A stretch of 64,000 bases of DNA from Rhizobium acidisoli (lineage in GTDB: Bacteria > Pseudomonadota > Alphaproteobacteria > Rhizobiales > Rhizobiaceae): positions 744,001-808,000 of the forward strand of contig NZ_CP034998.1 in assembly GCF_002531755.2 (NCBI RefSeq), given 5' to 3'. The notes beneath the pieces were generated by a model, which saw only the letters and a program-made list of their open reading frames with translations, searched no databases and had not been told where the DNA came from. Of this stretch, positions 34,449 through 43,352 are shown piece by piece (positions within the stretch are counted from its first letter, which is position 1; each line of letters opens with the position of its first letter). The position numbers were made by a program, and so were the translations under genes.

Positions 34449-34685
34449 ATGGACGCTTCGATTGCGCCGGCCTCGCGGGCAGCAGCGGTGACCCCGAATG
34501 ATAGTGCGATCGTCGGCGCGCGGGCGCTTTATATCGGCACGGCGGGCGATGTGGCGATTGCGCCGCGGCGGGATGTGGATCCGGTGGTCTTCAGGAACGT
34601 GCCGGCCGGGACGATCCTTCCGGTTCATGCGGCCATCGTGGCGCTGACCGGGACCACCGCTTCCAACATCATCGCGCTGTTCTGA
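34449..34685 (+). CDS. phage spike-base-like small virion protein
   Basis: The product is 78 residues. ARALYIGTAGDVAIAP...VVFRNVPAGTILPVHAAIVALTGTTASNIIALF matches my memory of the short 'spike base protein' family named after a gene of the Rhodobacter gene transfer agent (Rcc01079). An AAGGAG ribosome site is present. It is the first gene of the late operon. A virion decoration role is inferred. Confidence 0.7.
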   Translation: MDASIAPASRAAAVTPNDSAIVGARALYIGTAGDVAIAPRRDVDPVVFRNVPAGTILPVHAAIVALTGTTASNIIALF

Positions 34686-34703
34686 GCTTTCAGAAACAGA
34701 CCC

Positions 34704-35174
34704 ATGGGCAGACCGACCAAGTTCACCCAGGCACTGGCCGAGAAGATCTGCGACCGCATTGCCGACCGGGAAAGCCTGCGGGCGATCTGCCGGGATGAGG
34801 ATATGCCGGCGAAATCGACGGTGCTCTCTTGGCTTGCCGACGACGGCAAGGCGGCGTTTCGGGCACGCTATGCGCTGGCGCGCGAGATCCTCGCCGACGG
34901 CTTCGTCGACGAGCTGGTCGAGATTGCCGACGACCGCAGCAACGACTGGATCGAGAAGAAGAATGCCGCCGGCGATACCACCGGCTGGCAGGAGAATGGC
35001 GAGGCGATCCGGCGTTCGCAGCTGCGTATCGCCACCCGCCAATGGGTTGCCGAGAAGCTGAAGCCGAAGAAATACGGCTCGAAGGCCGAGCCCGAACAGG
35101 GCGTGACCGGCGAAGTCTCGCAATTGCTGGAAGATATCAATGGCAAAACCCGCGGACTTCCAAACGGCGGTTGA
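34704..35174 (+). CDS. terminase small subunit (Sf6/P22-type)
   Basis: The product is 156 residues. The N-terminal helix-turn-helix (FTQALAEKICDRIADRESLRAICRDEDMPAKSTVLSWLADD) and helical core fit small terminase subunits that recognise pac DNA. The C-terminus (EVSQLLEDINGKTRGLP) overlaps the large-subunit start by 35 bp in another frame, the usual arrangement. Confidence 0.9.
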   Translation: MGRPTKFTQALAEKICDRIADRESLRAICRDEDMPAKSTVLSWLADDGKAAFRARYALAREILADGFVDELVEIADDRSNDWIEKKNAAGDTTGWQENGEAIRRSQLRIATRQWVAEKLKPKKYGSKAEPEQGVTGEVSQLLEDINGKTRGLPNGG

Positions 35175-36711
35175 TCAGTTCTCCGACTGGCGCTGGCGGC
35201 TGAACAATCTCTACTGGATCACCGACAAATCGGGCCGGCGCGTCAGGTTCGAAATGAACTGGACGCAGATGACGTTTTTCGAAGAGATGCATTATCTCAA
35301 CGTGCTGCTGAAGGCCCGCCAGCTCGGTCTGACCACCTTCATCCAGATCTTCATGCTCGATGCCTGCGTCTTCAACCGGGATATCCGGGCCGGCACCATC
35401 GCCCATACGCTCGGCGACGTGCAGACGATCTTCAGGGACAAGGTCAAATACCCCTATGACAATCTGCCGGATGGTATCCGCAACGCCGTGCCCGTCGTCA
35501 GGGGCAACCAGGCCGAACTGCTGCTCGCCAACAATTCGAGCATCCGCGTCGGCACGTCGCTGCGCTCGGGAACACTGCAATATCTGCACATCTCCGAATA
35601 TGGAAAGCTGTGCGCCAAATATCCCGACAAGGCGCGGGAGGTGCGCACCGGCGCTTTGAATACGGTGCAGGCCGGCCAGCTGGTGTTCATCGAAAGCACG
35701 GCGGAAGGCCAGGAAGGGCATTTCTATACGCTCTGCGAGGATGCCAAGGTCAAGCAGCGGCAAGTCGCCAAGCTCACCGAACTGGACTTCAAGTTCCATT
35801 TCTTCCCGTGGTGGAAGGAGCCGCAATATGCGATCGCGCCTCAAGGCGTCATCGTCAGCGATGCTTTCGCCAAATATTTTCGCCAGCTTGCCGAACAAGG
35901 CATCACCCTGACCGACGGGCAGAAGGCCTGGTACGTCAAAAAGGCCGAAACCCAGCTCGGCGATATGAAGCGCGAATATCCCTCGACACCGGCGGAGGCT
36001 TTCGAGGCGAGCGTCGAGGGCGCCTATTACGCTGAGCAGATGGCGGTGGCCGACGCCGAAGAGCGCATCGGGGTCTTTCCGCATGTCGACGGTTATCCGG
36101 TTCACACCATTTCCGATATCGGCATGGACGACACCAACAGCGTCTGGCTGTTCCAGGTGCTGCCCGGCCGTATCAGGATGATCGGTTATTTCGAGCATAC
36201 CGGCACCGGCATGGACGGCATGCTCGACGAGCTGGCACGGCGCAGTACCGAGCACGGCTATGTCTACGGCGTCCATAACATGCCGCACGACATCAAGGTC
36301 CGCGAATGGACGCGCGGCGGCATGACCCGCATCGAGATCATGCTGAAAGAGGTCAGGGCGCGTGGTCTCGGCACGGTGCGCAAGGTCGAGCGCGCCTATG
36401 TGCACGACCGCATCAACGGCACCCGGCGCATTCTGGCAAAGGTCGAGTTCGACCAGGCCGGCTGCATCGAGGGCATCAAGTGCCTGAGGAACTACCGCAA
36501 GGATTGGGACGAGGATCTCGGCGTCTTCCGCGACGAGCCGCTGCACAACTGGGCCTCGCACGGCGCCGACGCTTTCGGCGGGCTCGCGATCATCTTTACC
36601 GGCCTGGCGCCCGAGCCGCTGAAACCGGAGCGTAAGCCGCTGCCGACATTCCAGACGATGACATTCAACGAATTTGCCGATGCCACCCCAAGACAGAGCG
36701 AGCGTGTTTGA
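35140..36711 (+). CDS. terminase large subunit
   Basis: The product is 523 residues. The N-terminal ATPase has a Walker A-like LLKARQLGLTT (about 45-55), Walker B-like LQYLHISEYGK (about 145), and the coupling motif FIESTAEG (about 187). The C-terminal RNase H-like nuclease begins TISDIGMDDTNSVWLFQV (about 325) with the expected Asp residues. It packages DNA into the head by ATP-driven translocation and cuts it. It is coupled to the small subunit by overlap and to the portal gene by TGATG. Confidence 0.92.
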   Translation: MAKPADFQTAVDQFSDWRWRLNNLYWITDKSGRRVRFEMNWTQMTFFEEMHYLNVLLKARQLGLTTFIQIFMLDACVFNRDIRAGTIAHTLGDVQTIFRDKVKYPYDNLPDGIRNAVPVVRGNQAELLLANNSSIRVGTSLRSGTLQYLHISEYGKLCAKYPDKAREVRTGALNTVQAGQLVFIESTAEGQEGHFYTLCEDAKVKQRQVAKLTELDFKFHFFPWWKEPQYAIAPQGVIVSDAFAKYFRQLAEQGITLTDGQKAWYVKKAETQLGDMKREYPSTPAEAFEASVEGAYYAEQMAVADAEERIGVFPHVDGYPVHTISDIGMDDTNSVWLFQVLPGRIRMIGYFEHTGTGMDGMLDELARRSTEHGYVYGVHNMPHDIKVREWTRGGMTRIEIMLKEVRARGLGTVRKVERAYVHDRINGTRRILAKVEFDQAGCIEGIKCLRNYRKDWDEDLGVFRDEPLHNWASHGADAFGGLAIIFTGLAPEPLKPERKPLPTFQTMTFNEFADATPRQSERV

Positions 36712-38801
36712 TGGAAGACGAGATAACGGCTTCGGAGAATGGGCAGCGCTGGGATACGGCCAAGGTCGGCGCCCATTGGCAGCAGGAGCTCGAGCGCGCG
36801 CGGCGCTATTTCAAGTCCTGGCACGACCGCTGCGTCAAGATCGAGAAGATCTATCTCGACCAGCAGTCCGACCAGACGAGCGCGGCCAAGCGCCGCTTTC
36901 CGATGCTCTGGGCCAATACTTCGGTGCTGCAGCCGGCCGTCTATGCCCGTGTGCCGCAGCCGGTCGTCGAGCGCCGCTTCAAGGATGCCCAGCCGGTGGC
37001 GCGCATCGCTTCGGAACTGGTCGAGCGCAATCTCGCCTATACCGGCGATGAGGCCGATATCGATTCGATCATGCGGGCGGTGCGCGACGATTTCCTGCTC
37101 TGCGCCCGCGGCACGGTGTGGCTGCGCTATGAGGCCGATTTCGAGCCGCTCGATATGGGCGTCCAGCCCTCGGACCCGGCGGCAGCCCACAATCTATCCG
37201 AAAGTTTGCCCGGCGAGATCGGCGGAGCACCGCCCGAGGCGATCAGCGACGAGCGTGTGTGCATCGATTATGTCCACTGGTCGGATTTCCTGCATTCGCC
37301 GGCCCGCCGCTGGAAGGATGTGACCTGGGTGGCGCGGCGCGTGCCGATGACCGACGAGGAAATGGAAAAGCGCTTCGGCGCTGAGGCCATGGCATCGCGG
37401 GCGGCGGAAGGCACGGCCGGCAATAAGGCCGCCAGCCAGGCCGAGCGCCTGGAGAATGAGGGCAAGACCCATGTCTGGGAGATCTGGTGCAAGAGCGAGA
37501 ATTATACGGTCTGGATCGCCGACGGTTCGCCGGTGGCGCTTGAGGTTTCCGAGCCGCCGCTCGACCTGACGCATTTCTGGCCTTGCCCGCGCCCGGCCTA
37601 CGGCACGATGTCGACCAGCTCGCTGATCCCGGTTCCGGACTATGTCTATTACCAGCAGCAATGCGACGAGATCGATCTGCTGACCAAGCGCATCAACAAG
37701 CTGACCGATCAGCTGCGGCTGAAAGTGTTCTATCCCTCCGGCGACGGCGCGGTCTCGCCGGCGATCGAAAAGGCGATGCGGCCGGAGAACGACATGGTGA
37801 TGGTGCCGATCCCGGAATGGGCGGCATTCACCGACAAGGGCGGCTCGAAGGCGATCGTGACGCTGCCGATCGACGAGGTGCAGAAGGTGATCGTCGCTTG
37901 CATGCAGGCGCGCAAGCAGCTGATCGAGGACGTCTATCAGATCACCGGCATCTCCGACATCGTGCGTGGCGACACGCAGGCGTCGGAGACGGCCACGGCG
38001 CAGCGCATCAAGAGCCAGTGGGGCTCGATCCGCATTCGCGACCGCCAGGCCGAGCTTGCCCGCTTTGCCCGCGACATCATCCGCCTTGCCGGCGAAATCA
38101 TCTGCGACCAGTTCCAGCCGGAAACGCTGATGCTGGTGAGCGGCATCCGGCTGCCCAGCATGGCCGAGAAACAGCAGGTACAAATGCAGATGCAGATGGC
38201 GGCACAGCAGGCGGCCATGCGGGCACAGCAGATGGGCCAGCCGGCACCGCCGCCCCCCGAAATGCCGCCGCAGCTGCAGCAGATGATGGGGCAGCCGACG
38301 ATCGACGAGGTGGTGCAGCTCTTGCGCAACGACAGCATTCGCGGCTTCCAGATCGAGATCGAGACGGATTCGACCATCGAGCCTGACGAGGATGCCGAAA
38401 AGCAGCGCCGCATGGAATTCGTGCAGATGGTCGGCGGCTTCATGCAGCAGGCCGGCGCCATGGCGCAGCAGAGCCCGATGCTGGTGCCGGTGATGGTCGA
38501 GACGCTGCTCTTTGCCGCTCGCGGCTTCCGGGCCGGCCGCCAGCTCGAAAGCACGCTGGAGCAGGTCGGCGCCCAGCTCTCCCAGGCGGCAGCCGCGCCG
38601 AAACCGGAACCGCAGCCTTCACCCGGCGAGATGCTCAAACTGAAAACCGCCGAGGTGAAGGCCGGCGCCGAACAGCGCAGAGCCGAACTCAGTGTCGCCG
38701 AGGCCGAGATCGAACATCGCGCCACGGTGGAACAGGCGCGCGGCCAGATGGCGGCGCAGGCGATCGACCAGATGCGCGCCGCGCAGACCCCCTATCAATA
38801 G
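36711..38801 (+). CDS. portal protein (P22-like)
   Basis: The product is 696 residues, the size of P22-type portals. It has an N-terminal wing (RARRYFKSWHDRCVKIEKIYLDQQ), a stem/clip region, and a long C-terminal barrel rich in Gln and Met (about 485-680, VQMQMQMAAQQAAMRAQQMGQ). It forms the dodecameric DNA gateway at one capsid vertex. The ATG overlaps the terminase stop. This type implies a short-tailed (podovirus) virion. Confidence 0.9.
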   Translation: MEDEITASENGQRWDTAKVGAHWQQELERARRYFKSWHDRCVKIEKIYLDQQSDQTSAAKRRFPMLWANTSVLQPAVYARVPQPVVERRFKDAQPVARIASELVERNLAYTGDEADIDSIMRAVRDDFLLCARGTVWLRYEADFEPLDMGVQPSDPAAAHNLSESLPGEIGGAPPEAISDERVCIDYVHWSDFLHSPARRWKDVTWVARRVPMTDEEMEKRFGAEAMASRAAEGTAGNKAASQAERLENEGKTHVWEIWCKSENYTVWIADGSPVALEVSEPPLDLTHFWPCPRPAYGTMSTSSLIPVPDYVYYQQQCDEIDLLTKRINKLTDQLRLKVFYPSGDGAVSPAIEKAMRPENDMVMVPIPEWAAFTDKGGSKAIVTLPIDEVQKVIVACMQARKQLIEDVYQITGISDIVRGDTQASETATAQRIKSQWGSIRIRDRQAELARFARDIIRLAGEIICDQFQPETLMLVSGIRLPSMAEKQQVQMQMQMAAQQAAMRAQQMGQPAPPPPEMPPQLQQMMGQPTIDEVVQLLRNDSIRGFQIEIETDSTIEPDEDAEKQRRMEFVQMVGGFMQQAGAMAQQSPMLVPVMVETLLFAARGFRAGRQLESTLEQVGAQLSQAAAAPKPEPQPSPGEMLKLKTAEVKAGAEQRRAELSVAEAEIEHRATVEQARGQMAAQAIDQMRAAQTPYQ

Positions 38802-38817
38802 GCTTCGGAGCAACAGC

Positions 38818-39129
38818 ATGAGAGAACGCTATTGCCGCGTCTGCGGCGGTTGGCACCAACTCGACCAATGGCCGCAGAATTGCCTGCCGGCGCAAAACCC
38901 GGCGCTGTCGGATCTGCCGACGCCGCATTTCGTCAGCGACAACATCGATATCCAGTCGATGCATGACGGGAGGCATTACACCTCGAAAGCCAGGCTGCGC
39001 TCGGCCTACCGGGCAGCCGGGGTGATCGAGATCGGTAATGAAAAGCCGCAGCCGATCGAGCAGCCGAAGACGGATCGAACGGCGATCCGCAACGAATTGC
39101 GGCGGGTGCACGCCGAATACAACGCCTAA
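38818..39129 (+). CDS. small zinc-knuckle phage protein
   Basis: The product is 103 residues. The N-terminus RERYCRVCGGWHQLDQWPQNC has three Cys and one His suited to bind zinc. The rest holds a YTSKA.LR..YR.AG motif seen in short phage proteins between portal and scaffold genes. Function unknown. Confidence 0.75.
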   Translation: MRERYCRVCGGWHQLDQWPQNCLPAQNPALSDLPTPHFVSDNIDIQSMHDGRHYTSKARLRSAYRAAGVIEIGNEKPQPIEQPKTDRTAIRNELRRVHAEYNA

Positions 39130-39221
39130 TGCATGTCGCCCGGAAGTGTGTAGCGGTTCCGGGATAACGACATGCATAAAAGCTCTAACGGGCATCAATC
39201 CCCGACATAGGAAATTTCCCA

Positions 39222-40298
39222 ATGGATATGGAAGACCTGAACGAGGCCGGCAACGGCAGCGAAGATTTTGGTGCGTTCGACGATAAGTCATTGAGCGATG
39301 GGCCCGTCAGCATCCGCGACAGCCTGAAAGCGGCGATCGACACCGTCGAGTCCAATGGACCGGGCGATATATCAGGCCAGCCGCGCGACGGCGAAAACGG
39401 CCGCTTCCTGGCCAAGGGGCAGGAGCAGGCCGGCGCTGCAACGCGGGCAGGGCAGGCGCCGGCGGCAAATGCCGCCCAGCAGCAGGCGCTGCAGAACCGC
39501 GGGCAGGGCGGCGACCAGCCGGCCGCCGGCAGCAGCCGGGTGCCGCCCGGCTGGTCGGCGGAAGCCAAGGCGCAGTTCACGAGCCTTCCCCACGAAGTGC
39601 AGGCGGCGATCGCCAAGCGCGAACAGGAGGTCGATAACGGCTTCCGCGTCCTGCAGGATTACAAGGGGCTGGAGGAATTCACCCCGATCGTCCGCCAGGC
39701 CGGCATGACCCATGCCGATGTCATGCGCCGGGCGATCGACTGGGAGAAGGCGCTCATCCACGATCCCGTCAACACCGTCGTTCACGTCGCCAGAATGGCT
39801 GGGGTCAATCTTCACGCCCTGGTCAATGGTCAGACGGGAGAGATCCTGCAGCGGAATTCGCAGCAGGCACAGCCCCAACGCCAGACCGGCGCCTTCAATG
39901 TCGAGGCGACGGTCGAACATGTTTTGCGGAAAAGGGACACCGAAACTCAAGTCGATGCCTTCCTTTCCGACCCGGCAAACGCGCACGCCGAAGATGTGCT
40001 CGAGGACATGATCGCCCTTGTCAACGCAGGGCGGGCAACGTCGCTCCAGGACGCCTACGACGCCGCATGCTGGATGCGCCCGGACATTCGCCGGCAGTTG
40101 ATCAGCCAGACTGCTCAGGCATCCGTCCCACAACTCCACGCCCAGAGGGCCGCAGCGGCAGATCAAGCCCGCCGCGCCTCGCGATCCATCTCTGGTTCTT
40201 CCGCGCCGGGCCCGACCCGCGATGCGGCAAGAGGCCAGCCCACCTCCATCCGCGACTCGCTGCGCGACGCCATGCGTTTTTCGCGCGGCCAAGTCTGA
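39222..40298 (+). CDS. capsid scaffold-type protein
   Basis: The product is 358 residues, highly charged and low in complexity at the N-terminus (1-110, Gly/Ala/Gln-rich). Helical segments follow (VEATVEHVLRKRDTETQVDAFLSDPANAHAEDVLEDMIALV). The phrase DGPVSIRDSLKAA near the start is echoed by PTSIRDSLRDAM near the end. Its place between portal and capsid and its composition indicate the internal scaffold that guides head assembly. Confidence 0.75.
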   Translation: MDMEDLNEAGNGSEDFGAFDDKSLSDGPVSIRDSLKAAIDTVESNGPGDISGQPRDGENGRFLAKGQEQAGAATRAGQAPAANAAQQQALQNRGQGGDQPAAGSSRVPPGWSAEAKAQFTSLPHEVQAAIAKREQEVDNGFRVLQDYKGLEEFTPIVRQAGMTHADVMRRAIDWEKALIHDPVNTVVHVARMAGVNLHALVNGQTGEILQRNSQQAQPQRQTGAFNVEATVEHVLRKRDTETQVDAFLSDPANAHAEDVLEDMIALVNAGRATSLQDAYDAACWMRPDIRRQLISQTAQASVPQLHAQRAAAADQARRASRSISGSSAPGPTRDAARGQPTSIRDSLRDAMRFSRGQV

Positions 40299-40330
40299 TC
40301 AAAGGCCAATTCTGATCAAAGGAATGATCG

Positions 40331-42339
40331 ATGCCCATTTCGCCCAACCTCTCTGAAATCGTCACCACGACGCTGCGCAACCGCAGCGGCACGGTCGCCG
40401 ACGACGTGACGAAGAACAACGGTCTTCTCACCCGCCTCAACAGCCGCGGCCGCAAGAAGCCGATCTCCGGCGGCCGGACCATCGTCCAGGAACTGCAATA
40501 TCAGGAAAATTCCACCTTCAAGCGGTTAACTTTTGCAGCCGCCGCCTGAGGTTTGCTTGCGTGCCAAAAGCCTGTCCGTTGTTGCAGCTTTGATATTGTT
40601 GCAGCGGCCGCATAACGTTTGAGCATTCTCTTGAACGTTTGTACCACCTGCACAGCAAGGGATTATATGATCCAGCGTTAGGTTGGAATTCGAACCGCAA
40701 TGAGCGCACTCTGTTCCAAGCCACTTCTTTCGCTGCAATGGCGTGAAATTAGTGGTTCGGTATCGGCGTCTCGGGCGCGGCTTCAAGAACTCCTCTTCGG
40801 AATATGGCTCAAGTCCCCACATGGACCTGCCATAGGCTGATACGCATTTAGGATCGCCGCAGGTCTTATCGATGTTCCTTTCGATCATCGATTTCTTGCG
40901 GTATGCCTGATCCCCGCAAACAACACATGTGATTGTTTTGCCCCTTAGATTTTGAGGACGTGGAGCGCTTTTATCGATCAGCTTCAGCCTAAATCCCTGC
41001 TGGCGGCAGGGCTCGGAACAAAACCGAGACCGACCCGCCTTGATGTCGCTGACGGTTCGATAGAAACCATTCCCACATGCCTCGCAGACAAGGGTTGAGC
41101 CTCGCTTCCTTTTAGCTTCGATCGAACCATCTGATCGGGCTTTGCCGACACAGGCTCTAGAGCAGAATTTGGAGGATGTTCCGTTGGCTTCCGCATAGCG
41201 GATCGCCGAAGGCCATTTCTCGAAAGAAGCTGCGCAATATTCACATGTCAAAGTGATCTTTGGCACGTATTACCTCAGGTGAAAAACCGGGTTAATTCGG
41301 GGAAAACTATCGCCAATCAGATGTTGTGTTCTAATAATAGCATCTGAATCAAAATGATGGCAATCCCGAACCAAGCCGCATATGTAGCAATCCGATGGAT
41401 TGTGAGGGATGCGGAAGGTCGAACGACTAGGCAGTGACGAAAGAATAATCTGCCCACGAAATCCCGGCCCATAGCAAATGGGAAGATATAGTCTGAGCTT
41501 CACTGAGTTGGCGCAAGGTGAAGAAGCAGGGGATAAAGAGCCTCTGCGATAACAGAACTGACTCTGGTTACGATATCCTGAACGTCCAGCCCTCCGACGT
41601 CATCACCGCTGCCGAATACGACCTCAAGCAGGCTGCGGTCGCCGTCTCCATGTCGGGCCTCGAACAGCTGCAGAATTCGGGCGAGGATGCGATCCTCGAT
41701 CTTCTCGAGCAGCGCATCGAGAACGCCGAAACCACGTTGAAAAACAACATCGCGCTCGACTGCTATTCCGACGGCACGGCCGATGGCGGGCGGCAGATCG
41801 GCGGCCTGCAGCTGTTGATCTCGACCTCGCCGACCTCCGGCACCGTCGGCGGCATCTCGCGCGCCACCTGGGGTTTCTGGCGCAACCAGAAATTCTCGGC
41901 CTCGGCCGATGGTGGCGCGGCCGCCACCAACGCCAACATCCAGAGCTATATGAACCGGCTCTATATGTCTTGCGTCCGCGGCTCCGACGCGCCCGATCTC
42001 GTCGTCGCCGACAACAACTTCTTCCGCCTCTACTGGGAATCGCTGCAGGCAATCCAGCGCATCACCTCGGCCGACAAGGGCATGGCCGGCTTCCAGTCGC
42101 TGCAATACATGGGCGCCGACGTGATCTTCGACGGCGGCTTCGGTGGCGGCGCTCCACTCAACCAGATGTTCTTCCTGAACACCAAATACCTGTTCTACCG
42201 CCCGCACCGCGACCGCGACATGGCGCCGATCGGCGATGAGCGCATGAACACCAACCAGGATGCCTTCGTCCAGCTGATGGGCTTTGCCGGCAACCTCACC
42301 ATGAACAACGCCTTCCTGCAGGGCGTGTTGTTCGCCTGA
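40331..42339 (+). CDS. major capsid protein, gene interrupted by a group I intron
   Basis: Exon 1 is 40331-40526 and exon 2 is 41561-42339. Together they give 975 nt, 324 residues and a single clean frame. The junction reads TFKR-Y-SGYDILN, a natural continuation for this capsid type (ENST.QRYSGYD.L...PSDV..AAEYD.KQAAV). Later parts (GGRQIGGLQLLI, TWGFWRNQ, DRDMAPIGDERMNTNQDAFVQLMGFAGNLTMNN) are typical of this capsid family. Without splicing, translation would stop at residue 72 (TGA at 40547-40549), so head formation depends on intron removal. Confidence 0.93.
40526..41266 (-). CDS. HNH homing-type endonuclease, antisense within the capsid intron
   Basis: The product is 246 residues from a GTG at 41266 with GAGG eight bases upstream. 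Three zinc knuckles (C8xxC11..C35..C39; C61xxC64..C83..C87; C114xxC117..C136..C141) precede a C-terminal HNH nuclease (C187xxC190, D199-H200, N214, C219xxC222). Such multi-zinc HNH proteins are usually free-standing or intron-borne homing enzymes that nick the intronless allele. Here the gene runs against the capsid transcript. Its TAA stop uses the last base of exon 1 and the first two of the intron, so its 3' end covers the 5' splice site and P1 guide. AT-richer than the phage genes. Confidence 0.9.
   Translation of the reverse strand: MPKITLTCEYCAASFEKWPSAIRYAEANGTSSKFCSRACVGKARSDGSIEAKRKRGSTLVCEACGNGFYRTVSDIKAGRSRFCSEPCRQQGFRLKLIDKSAPRPQNLRGKTITCVVCGDQAYRKKSMIERNIDKTCGDPKCVSAYGRSMWGLEPYSEEEFLKPRPRRRYRTTNFTPLQRKKWLGTECAHCGSNSNLTLDHIIPCCAGGTNVQENAQTLCGRCNNIKAATTDRLLARKQTSGGGCKS
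40527..41560 (+). ncRNA. group I self-splicing intron
   Basis: The intron is 1034 nt, between exon bases ...AGCGGT and ACTCTGG.... The exon end GCGGU can pair with GCCGC at 40537-40541, placing the conserved U.G at the splice site (P1). Core elements are readable in order: P (AATTCGGGGAAAACT, near 41294), Q (AATCCCGAACCAAGCC, near 41362), R (GAACGACTAGGCA, near 41420) and S (AAGATATAGTC, near 41483), with P7 as GACTA/TAGTC. A stem-loop GCAGG...CCTCTGC (41526-41547) fits P9, and the last base is G. The ribozyme core occupies only the final 300 nt; the 5' part holds the antisense HNH gene. Confidence 0.93.
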
Positions 42340-42363
42340 TCGTCCACGAAAGGAACAAAGCAA

Positions 42364-43149
42364 ATGTCGGTCGCAACAATCCAGTCCGATCGTCTTGGCG
42401 CGAACCCGTTCGTCGTCGAAGGCCCGATCGTTTCCGGCTCCGGTATTCCCGGGCCGAACTTTGCCCTTGGCGCGATTGCCGGCGGCGATCGTGAATCCGA
42501 ATGGGTCTATTGCCAGCTGGTGCTGGCCTCGCAGACCACCCTTCAGCCCGGCCAGTGGTTCCAGTGGACCAGGGATTATGTCGCTTCGCTGCTGACGACG
42601 GCCGCCGCCGTCGTCGGCCAGCGCTGCGGCGTCTTTTCGGGGGCCGCCCAGCCGCCGACACTGACCGGCGGCCCAGTCGGGGCCATTACGCTCGCAGCCG
42701 GCACCTATTACGTCTGGCTGCAGCGCAACGGCCAGGCGCCGTCGCAGGTGGCCACCGCAACGGCGGCCCTCGTCGTTGCCGAAACCACCGCCACCGCAGG
42801 TCAGGCGAGCGCCCCGGCCTCGGCCACCGCAACCACCAAGGCGATCGCCAACGTCAACTTTGCCGCCGCCAACCAGACGTTCACCGCAACCACCGTCAAC
42901 GGCTCCAACCTGCTGGGGGGCATTGCCGGCCTGAGTGCCGGCTCCGGCCCGTTCATCGGTGCCGCGGTCGCCGGCACCGGTATTGCCGGCGGCACGACGA
43001 TTGCGGGCATCACCTACAGCCCGAACGGCGTCGTCCAGAGCATCACCCTCTCGGCCAACGCGACGGCCAACGGCACTGGTATCACCATCACCGCGACGGG
43101 CGTACTCGAAGCGACGCTGATGCGGCCATATTTGTCGAAGGTGAACTAA
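42364..43149 (+). CDS. head decoration-type protein with Ig-like/Gly-Thr-rich tail
   Basis: The product is 261 residues. The N-terminal half (about 1-130: GPIVSGSGIPGPNFALGAIAGGDRESEWVYCQLV..) looks like small capsid-associated proteins that follow the major capsid gene. The C-terminal half is Ala/Thr/Gly-rich (FAAANQTFTATTVNGSNLLGGIAGLSAGSGPFIGAAVAGTGIAGGTTI), resembling adhesin-like beta repeats. It probably stabilises or decorates the head. Confidence 0.7.
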   Translation: MSVATIQSDRLGANPFVVEGPIVSGSGIPGPNFALGAIAGGDRESEWVYCQLVLASQTTLQPGQWFQWTRDYVASLLTTAAAVVGQRCGVFSGAAQPPTLTGGPVGAITLAAGTYYVWLQRNGQAPSQVATATAALVVAETTATAGQASAPASATATTKAIANVNFAAANQTFTATTVNGSNLLGGIAGLSAGSGPFIGAAVAGTGIAGGTTIAGITYSPNGVVQSITLSANATANGTGITITATGVLEATLMRPYLSKVN

Positions 43150-43214
43150 ATCAAGCAATCAACGGGCGTTTCGGCGCCCGTCATGGCTACCAACAAGGCC
43201 TGCAAACTTCTCTT

Positions 43215-43300
43215 CCGTCATGCTCGGGCTTGTCCCGAGCATCTGCCGCCGGTCGATGCGCAGCAGATCCTCGGCACAAGGCCGAGGATGACGAGGAGGG
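43215..43300. repeat. palindromic repeat inside the late phage operon
   Basis: Two hairpins, GCTCGGGCTTGTCCCGAGC and ATCCTCGGC-acaa-GGCCGAGGAT, form a RIME/RPE-type pair. It lies between two virion genes, in DNA that should otherwise be phage-specific. Confidence 0.85.
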
Positions 43301-43352
43301 GATGCTTCTCCCCGCTCATTCACTTCCCCGCCATCAACAGCGAGACCAGCAA

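Noticed and set aside
35137..36561. A 474-codon minus-strand frame across the terminase gene
   Set aside because: Antisense shadow of the large terminase, which carries recognisable motifs.
40331..40549. A separate 72-residue protein ending at the TGA at 40547-40549
   Set aside because: It is exon 1 of the capsid gene plus seven codons of intron; joining at 40526/41561 restores the full capsid frame and matches capsid sequence patterns.
40527..41560. Group II intron or simple insertion sequence in the capsid gene
   Set aside because: No GTGYG start, no domain V/VI-like 3' end, no reverse transcriptase, no transposase and no terminal inverted repeats; group I core elements are present instead.
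41518..42339. A separate capsid gene starting at 41518
   Set aside because: Its first 14 codons lie in the intron end (P9 and splice site); the capsid sequence begins only at 41561.
41500..43158. A 552-codon minus-strand frame across capsid and decoration genes
   Set aside because: Antisense shadow; no domain, and composition is Gly/Arg/Asp-biased.
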